Positions 58,101 through 64,000 of a DNA stretch of 64,000 bases are shown piece after piece (position 1 is the first letter of the stretch; every line of letters begins with the position of its first letter). Source of the stretch: Fennellomyces sp. T-0311 (taxonomy: Eukaryota > Mucoromycota > Mucoromycetes > Mucorales > Lichtheimiaceae); the NCBI GenBank assembly GCA_025266875.1, contig JALLLT010000015.1, positions 186,001 to 250,000 on the forward strand. The letters run 5' to 3'. Position numbers and translations under genes: made by a program. A model generated the notes under the pieces. It was not told the origin of the DNA and searched no databases. It saw only the letters and a list, made by a program, of their open reading frames with translations.

Positions 58101-61100
58101 TTTCGCCACCACTCTCCACTTCAATCTTTTTGCTGAGGTCACCCAGGGCTACAGCCTTGGTTACTTCGGCAATCGATCGCACTTGATTTGTCAAATTGGC
58201 CGCCATGATGTTGACATTATTGGTAAGTTCGTACCAGGTACCAGCCACACCTTGTACTACAGCTTGGCCGCCAAGTTTGCCTTCGGTGCCGACCTCTTTC
58301 GAGACACGTGTTACTTCGGATGCAAAAATACGCAACTGGTCCACCATGTTGTTCACAATATCCTTGAGTTCCAGAATCTCGCCGCCACTCTCAACTTCAA
58401 TCTTTTTGCTCAGGTCGCCCAATGCAACCGCTTTGGTGACCTCCGCGATGGATCGTACTTGGTTCGTCAAATTCGCAGCCATGATATTCACATTGTTCGT
58501 AAGTTCGTACCATGTGCCTGCAACACCTTGTACAATGGCCTGTCCACCCAGCTTGCCTTCAGTGCCGACTTCTTTGGATACTCGAGTGACTTCGGAAGCA
58601 AAGATACGCAATTGGTCCACCATGTTGTTGACAATGTTCTTGAGCTCCAGAATTTCACCGCCACTCTCAACTTCAATCTTCTTGCTCAGATCACCCAAAG
58701 CTACGGCCTTCGTCACTTCGGCAATGGATCGCACTTGATTGGTAAGATTGGCGGCCATGATGTTGACATTATCTGTCAAGTCCTTCCATGTGCCCGCTAC
58801 ACCTTGTACAACAGCTTGTCCGCCTAGCTGGCCTTCAGTACCGACTTCTTTGGATACTCGAGTGACTTCGGATGCGAAGATACGTAGCTGGTCCACCATG
58901 TCATTGACAATATTCTTGAGGGCTGCGATTTCACCGCGCGTTTCCACGTCAATCTTTTTGCTGAGATCACCCAACGCTACAGCCTTTGTGACCTGGGCAA
59001 TGGAACGCACTTGAGTTGTCAAATTGCTGGCCATCAAATTAACATTGTCTGTCAAATCTTTCCAAGTGCCTGCGACACCTTGAACCACTGCTTGACCACC
59101 AAGTTTGCCTTCTGTACCGACTTCTTTCGAGACACGCGTCACCTCAGAAGCAAAGACTCGAAGTTGATCCACCATGTTGTTGACCGTATTCTTCAGATCC
59201 AAAATCTCTCCTCGTGTCTCGACATCTATCTTTTCTGACAAGTCACCACTAGCAACGGCCTTGGTAACTTGGGCTATAGATCGTACTTGGTTTGTCAAAT
59301 TGGCCGCCATGATATTGACATTGTTGGTCAGCTCTTTCCAGGTACCGGCCACACCTTGTACCACAGCCTGGCCACCAAGTTTACCCTCAGTACCGACTTC
59401 TTTGGACACACGCGTCACCTCGGATGCGAAGATACGCAGTTGGTCCACCATGTTGTTCACAATATCCTTGAGTTCCAGAATCTCGCCACCACTCTCGACT
59501 TCGATCTTCTTGCTCAAGTCGCCTAGAGCGACGGCCTTGGTAACTTCGGCAATAGATCGCACTTGGCTTGTGAGATTGGCAGCCATGATGTTGACATTAT
59601 CGGTCAAATCCTTCCAGGTACCGGCAACACCTTGTACGATGGCTTGACCGCCCAGTTGACCTTCTGTGCCGACTTCTTTCGATACACGTGTCACTTCCGA
59701 TGCAAAGATACGTAGCTGATCTACCATGTTGTTGACGATGTTTTTGAGCTCCAGAATTTCGCCACCACTTTCAACTTCGATCTTTTTACTGAGATCACCC
59801 AAGGCTACGGACTTGGTGACTTCGGCAATGGACCGCACTTGGTCAGTCAGATTGGCCGCCATGATATTGACGTTGTTCGTAAGTTCGTACCAGGTACCAG
59901 CGACGCCCTGCACCACAGCCTGACCGCCAAGTTTGCCTTCGGTACCGACTTCTTTCGATACACGAGTGACTTCGGAAGCAAAGATACGCAATTGGTCAAC
60001 CATATTATTGACTATATCTTTGAGTTCCAGGATCTCGCCACCACTCTCCACGTCAATCTTCTTGCTCAGATCACCCAGGGCTACAGCCTTGGTTACTTCA
60101 GCAATCGATCGTACTTGATTTGTGAGATTGGCTGCCATGATGTTGACGTTATCCGTCAAATCCTTCCAGGTGCCTGCTACGCCTTGTACGATAGCCTGGC
60201 CACCCAGCTGACCTTCGGTACCGACTTCTTTCGAGACACGCGTTACTTCGGATGCAAAGATACGCAGTTGGTCCACCATGTTGTTGACAATGTTCTTGAG
60301 TTCCAGGATTTCGCCGCCACTCTCGACTTCAATCTTTTTACTCAAATCTCCCAAGGCTACGGCTTTAGTCACCTCGGCAATGGATCGAACTTGATTGGTA
60401 AGATTGGCGGCCATAATGTTGACGTTGTCGGTGAGTTCGTTCCACGTGCCTGCCACGCCTTGCACCACTGCTTGTCCACCGAGTTTGCCTTCTGTACCGA
60501 CTTCTTTGGAAACACGTGTCACTTCAGAAGCAAATACTCGAAGTTGATCCACCATGTTGTTGACGATATCCTTCAATTCCAAGATTTCGCCACGAGTTTC
60601 GACTTCAATCTTCTTGCTCAAATCACCATGGGCGACGGCTTTGGTCACCTCAGCAATTGATCGCACCTGAGTCGTAAGATTGGTAGCCATGTGATTGACA
60701 TTGTCCGTAAGATCTTTCCAGGTTCCACCCACATTGGGAACGACGGCTTGACCACCTAGCAGACCTTCTGTACCGACTTCCTTAGCTACACGTGTTACTT
60801 CAGAAGCAAACACGCGAAGTTGATCGACCATGTCGTTTACAATGTTTTTGAGCTCTAGGATTTCACCGCGCGTCTCGATCTCAATCTTTTTGCTGAGATC
60901 ACCGTTTGCGACGGACTTGGTAACCTCGGCAATCGATCGCACTTGGAGCGTTAGATTGGCTGCCATCTGGTTGACGTTGTCGGTGAGATCCATCCATGTA
61001 CCATCAACGTTGGGTACTTGAGCTTGGCCGCCCAGTTTTCCTTCAGTACCGACTTCTCGAGCAACACGCGTGACCTCGGTCGAAAACACCCGAAGCTGAT

Positions 61101-63981
61101 CCACCATATTGTTGACAATATTCTTGAGCTCCAAAATCTCGCCACCACTTTCGACTTCAATCTTTTTGGACAGGTCTCCCTTGGCGACGGCTTTTGTAAC
61201 TTGTGCAATGGAACGGACTTGTGTTGTAAGATTGGCTGCCATTGTATTGACGTTGTCCGTTAGATCCTTCCATGTACCGCTGACACTTGGGACAATAGCT
61301 TCACCGCCAAGCTTGCCATCGGTACCGACTTCGCGTGCGACACGTGTTACTTCAGACGCAAATACACGTAGCTGATCAACCATGTTGTTGACAGTATCCT
61401 TGAGATCCGAAATTTCACCACTGACATTGACCATGACTTTTTTCGACAAATCGCCGTTAGCAACTGCCTTTGTAACCACGGCAATGGATCGCACTTGTGT
61501 TGTCAGGTTTGTTGCCATGGTGTTAACGTTATCGGTAAGATCCTTCCACGTGCCATCAACGTTAGGCACTTGAGCTTGGCCACCCAATTTGCCTTCTGTA
61601 CCGACTTCTTTGGCGACGCGCGTCACTTCTGTTGAAAAGACACGCAGCTGGTCCACCATGTTATTGACGGTATTTTTCAGGTCGAGAATTTCGCCTCGCG
61701 TTTCCACATCAATCTTCTTTGATAGGTCACCCTTGGCAACAGCTTTAGTAACCTGGGCAATCGATCGCACTTGGGTTGTCAGGTTGGCAGCCATGGTATT
61801 CACATTGTCAGTGAGATCTTTCCAAGCACCGCCAACATCTTTGACAACAGCTTGACCGCCAAGCTTTCCTTCCACACCGACTTCAAGTGACACACGCCGT
61901 ACTTCAGCCGAAAAGTTTATCAATTGGTCAACCTTAGTAGCTCAATGTTAGCGCATACGGATTTTTTTTTTAAAAAAAAAACTTGTATAGAGCTTGTTTA
62001 CCATTTTGTTCATTGTATTCTTTAATTCGAGCACTTCGCCTTGTGCGTTTGCCGTGACTTTTTTGCTGAGATCACCGCATGCCACAGCTTTCGCCACAGC
62101 AGCAATATCACGTACTTGGCCGGTAATCTTAAAAGCCATCATATTGACGTTGTCGGTGAGATCCTTCCAAGTACCAGCCACATCTTTAACTATGGCTTGG
62201 CCGCCTAATATGCCATCTGTGCCCACTTCGAGTGACACACGCGTTACCTCAGTCGCAAAGGTGGATAACTGAGATTGAAGCAAGACCATATTTAGCACGT
62301 GCGGCACTCCAAAAAATAAACTCAACCCTACCTGGTCAACCATAGTATTAATTGTGTTTTTCAAGTCCAGCATTTCGCCCTTGACCTCAACGGTAACTTT
62401 CTTCGTCAAGTCGCCACGTGCCACTGACTTAGACACTTGCGCAATGTCTCTGACCTGATTTGTGAGGTTTGCTGCCATAGTATTGACGTTGTCGGTAAGT
62501 TCTTTCCAGATACCATCTGCGCCAGCCACAGTTGCTTGGGCGCCTAATCGGCCTTCGGTTCCAACATCGTGTGCCACACGAGACACTTCGGATGCAAACA
62601 GATTAAGCTGGTTGACTTTTTCGTAAGTCGGTTAGTGTGTGTGTCACAACACTAAAATAAACTTTTTTGTAACTTACCCATAGTATTAAAAGTGTTCTTG
62701 AGTAGTAACGTTTCTCCCTTCACCGGTACAGTCATGGCTTTGCTGAGATCACCCCGTGCAATAGCTGTAGAAACATCGGCAATATCGCGGACTTGTTCCA
62801 AATGGTTTCGAGTCATACTGTTGAGATTAACAATAAAATCACGCCAGACACCTTTCATCTCGCGGTCGCAGCGCGCTTGAACTCCGAGTTTGCCTTTGAC
62901 GGCTGTTTCATGAGAGACATACATGGCTTCGTCCGCCAATCGTTGCAGGCGATCTGTCATGGCATTGACGGCATCTTTAAGCATATTGATAGGTGACGAA
63001 GCATGGACGGGACCGGAAACGCATCGCTCATGGTTACAAGTAACACGTTGATCCAATTTGCCAGCAAATACATTTGAAGCAACTTTGACAGCCTGCACAA
63101 CGCAGTCGGGGCATACAATGTTGTCGGCGCTTGTTTGTGCAGTGGCGGCTGGGAAGGACATGAGCGGAGGCGAAGAAAGTGTACCGAAAAAGACAGGATA
63201 GACGTTTGTGGCTGAAGCAATGCCGAATGGAGGTGTCATGGAAGGCGAAGGTGTAAGTGATGCGACTGCAGGAGGGGTTCCGGAAGCAGAGTGGGTGGAG
63301 ACAGCTGCAAAATAAAAATGTTAGAGAAGATAGATATAAAAAAGAAAAGGAATATTTACAAAAATAGCCAGTAGGAGTAGTCGTGGTAGGCATAGAGAGC
63401 ATGGGGCTGCGGTTGTGAGGTTGCATCTTTTCGAGAAGTGACGAGTCTTTGATGGTAGATAAACCATCCTCGGATGTCATGGCAACTTTTTTGGTTGTTG
63501 CCTGGGAGTCGGCATGATCTTGTTCGGGTTTCGTGGGAGTAGTGCGTTTGGTAGTTGTCGTCGGGGTCGGTGGCTCATCGCCTTTGGATGCAGGTACGGA
63601 ATGCTTATCGTCGTCGCATTGCGAAGCAGTCAGCAATTGATACTGTTGTTGAATTGCTATGCGGTATCTAAGGTTATCGGTTTCGAGCATCAGTTGGCGT
63701 TGAGCGATGTTTTTCAATGCAGCATCCAAGCTGCTGGCAAGCTCGGCGTCGGCCGGTTGTAGAGTGTCGAGGGTATCACGAGTAAGCTGTTTGCTGAGGC
63801 AGTGATCGAGATGACCTTGGTCAAGATCTCGAATAATGTCGCGCACGTAATTCAATACGATGGCGCTCATGGTGACGGAATTAGGTTCTTGCTGGTGGGG
63901 GCTGGAGTCGGATCTCTCTGGTGGCGGGCAGAATTTCTTGGAGTCGTGAGAATGATTGTCGTCTGTCAATGAGCGTTTCAT
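55188..63981 (-). CDS. Group III (Nik1/Os-1-type) hybrid histidine kinase with 21 HAMP repeats
   Basis: Eight exons give 2793 residues: 63981-63360, 63304-62678, 62615-62332, 62268-62002, 61932-57536, 57477-56284, 56230-55345, 55292-55188. No signal peptide or membrane segment is present, so it is cytosolic. Residues 1-280 are low-complexity with one helical part. After a partial HAMP come 21 complete 92-residue repeats (about 320-2260; core [31 protein letters not shown]). The HisKA box [15 protein letters not shown] has its His near 2289, then HATPase motifs ([25 protein letters not shown]). The final receiver domain has its phospho-Asp in [13 protein letters not shown] (near 2710) and the Lys in YVTKPL. 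This family feeds the HOG osmostress pathway through Ypd1 and is the phenylpyrrole target in Dikarya. Dikarya orthologues usually have about five such repeats, so length is exceptional. Confidence 0.93.
57536..61923 (-). repeat. Sixteen tandem 276-bp repeats encoding HAMP units in one exon
   Basis: Every unit is exactly 92 codons with no insertion or deletion. The sixteenth loses its last ten codons to the next exon. Units 6-14 (about 60543-58060) differ at only a few residues each. The first units and the last two are more diverged. Within 6-9 the units alternate between a K-LGGQ/(N,Y)ELT type and a Q-LGGQ/KDLT type. Confidence 0.95.
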
Positions 63982-64000
63982 AACCGCTCAGGTTATGTGC

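Noticed and set aside
57784..60660. Long plus-strand ORFs (for instance 347 and 273 codons)
   Set aside because: These are antisense shadows of the tandem HAMP repeats and recur with the 276-bp period.
1..64000. tRNA and rRNA genes
   Set aside because: Searched by eye for B-box (GGTTCGAANCC) and its complement on both strands; no hit came with a foldable cloverleaf, and no rRNA core sequence was seen. A tRNAscan/Infernal run could still find one.

Overview
The window is fungal nuclear DNA. Genes have many short introns (about 50-75 nt) with GT-AG and occasional GC-AG borders, and carry fungal Zn2Cys6, Dal5-type MFS and group III hybrid histidine kinase families. An ARID-plus-zinc-finger chromatin subunit, Mms22, a Bud14/Tea4-like SH3 protein and an intron-rich SDH1 fit an early-diverging fungus, most likely Mucoromycota/Mucorales. 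The family or genus cannot be fixed from sequence alone. Spliced models were built by hand; for every multi-exon gene reported with a complete model, the exon lengths sum to an exact multiple of three.

Layout. (1) 1-0.8 kb: 3' part of an ADP-ribosylglycohydrolase-like gene. (2) 2.5-20.8 kb: a catabolic block matching the gentisate pathway: MFS transporter, gentisate 1,2-dioxygenase, FAD aromatic 6-/salicylate-type hydroxylase, fumarylpyruvate-hydrolase-like FAH enzyme, Zn2Cys6 regulator and a small glutathione-type GFA/CENP-V-fold protein. A shared promoter motif, CGGAAAA-n-CATCCG, sits in three intergenic regions of this block and is a candidate site for the regulator. (3) 21.0-24.0 kb: Mms22/Mus7 DNA-repair protein. 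(4) 24-35 kb: an accessory, AT-rich island. It holds a 2.68-kb element with 33-bp terminal inverted repeats around an intron-bearing AT-hook gene, a pair of ~1.59-kb inverted repeats (head-to-head, ~177-bp spacer), a possible LTR and several decayed coding fragments. (5) 35.4-43.4 kb: three co-oriented housekeeping genes: ARID2/Rsc9-like RSC subunit, Bud14/Tea4-like SH3+RA protein and pyruvate dehydrogenase protein X. (6) 43.4-47.9 kb: gene-poor, with a frameshifted transposase remnant. (7) 48.0-51.0 kb: SDH1 and a small coiled-coil protein. (8) 53.2-63.98 kb: a very large hybrid histidine kinase and a decayed partial copy of its 3' end.

Most striking features. The histidine kinase has 21 complete tandem 92-residue HAMP repeats; sixteen lie in one exon with an exact 276-bp period, and the middle nine are nearly identical. 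The others are the compact gentisate cluster with its own candidate operator, the TIR element carrying a non-transposase-like gene, and the long palindrome, a natural source of hairpin RNA in organisms that have RNAi.

How the genes work together. In the catabolic block the transporter would import a hydroxybenzoate-type acid and the monooxygenase would make gentisate. The dioxygenase would open the ring to maleylpyruvate and the FAH enzyme would release pyruvate and fumarate. No classical maleylpyruvate isomerase is visible; the GFA protein is a candidate for that glutathione-linked step (inference). Fumarate and pyruvate feed central metabolism, in which SDH1 and PDH protein X of this window also act, but those are ordinary housekeeping genes and not part of the cluster.
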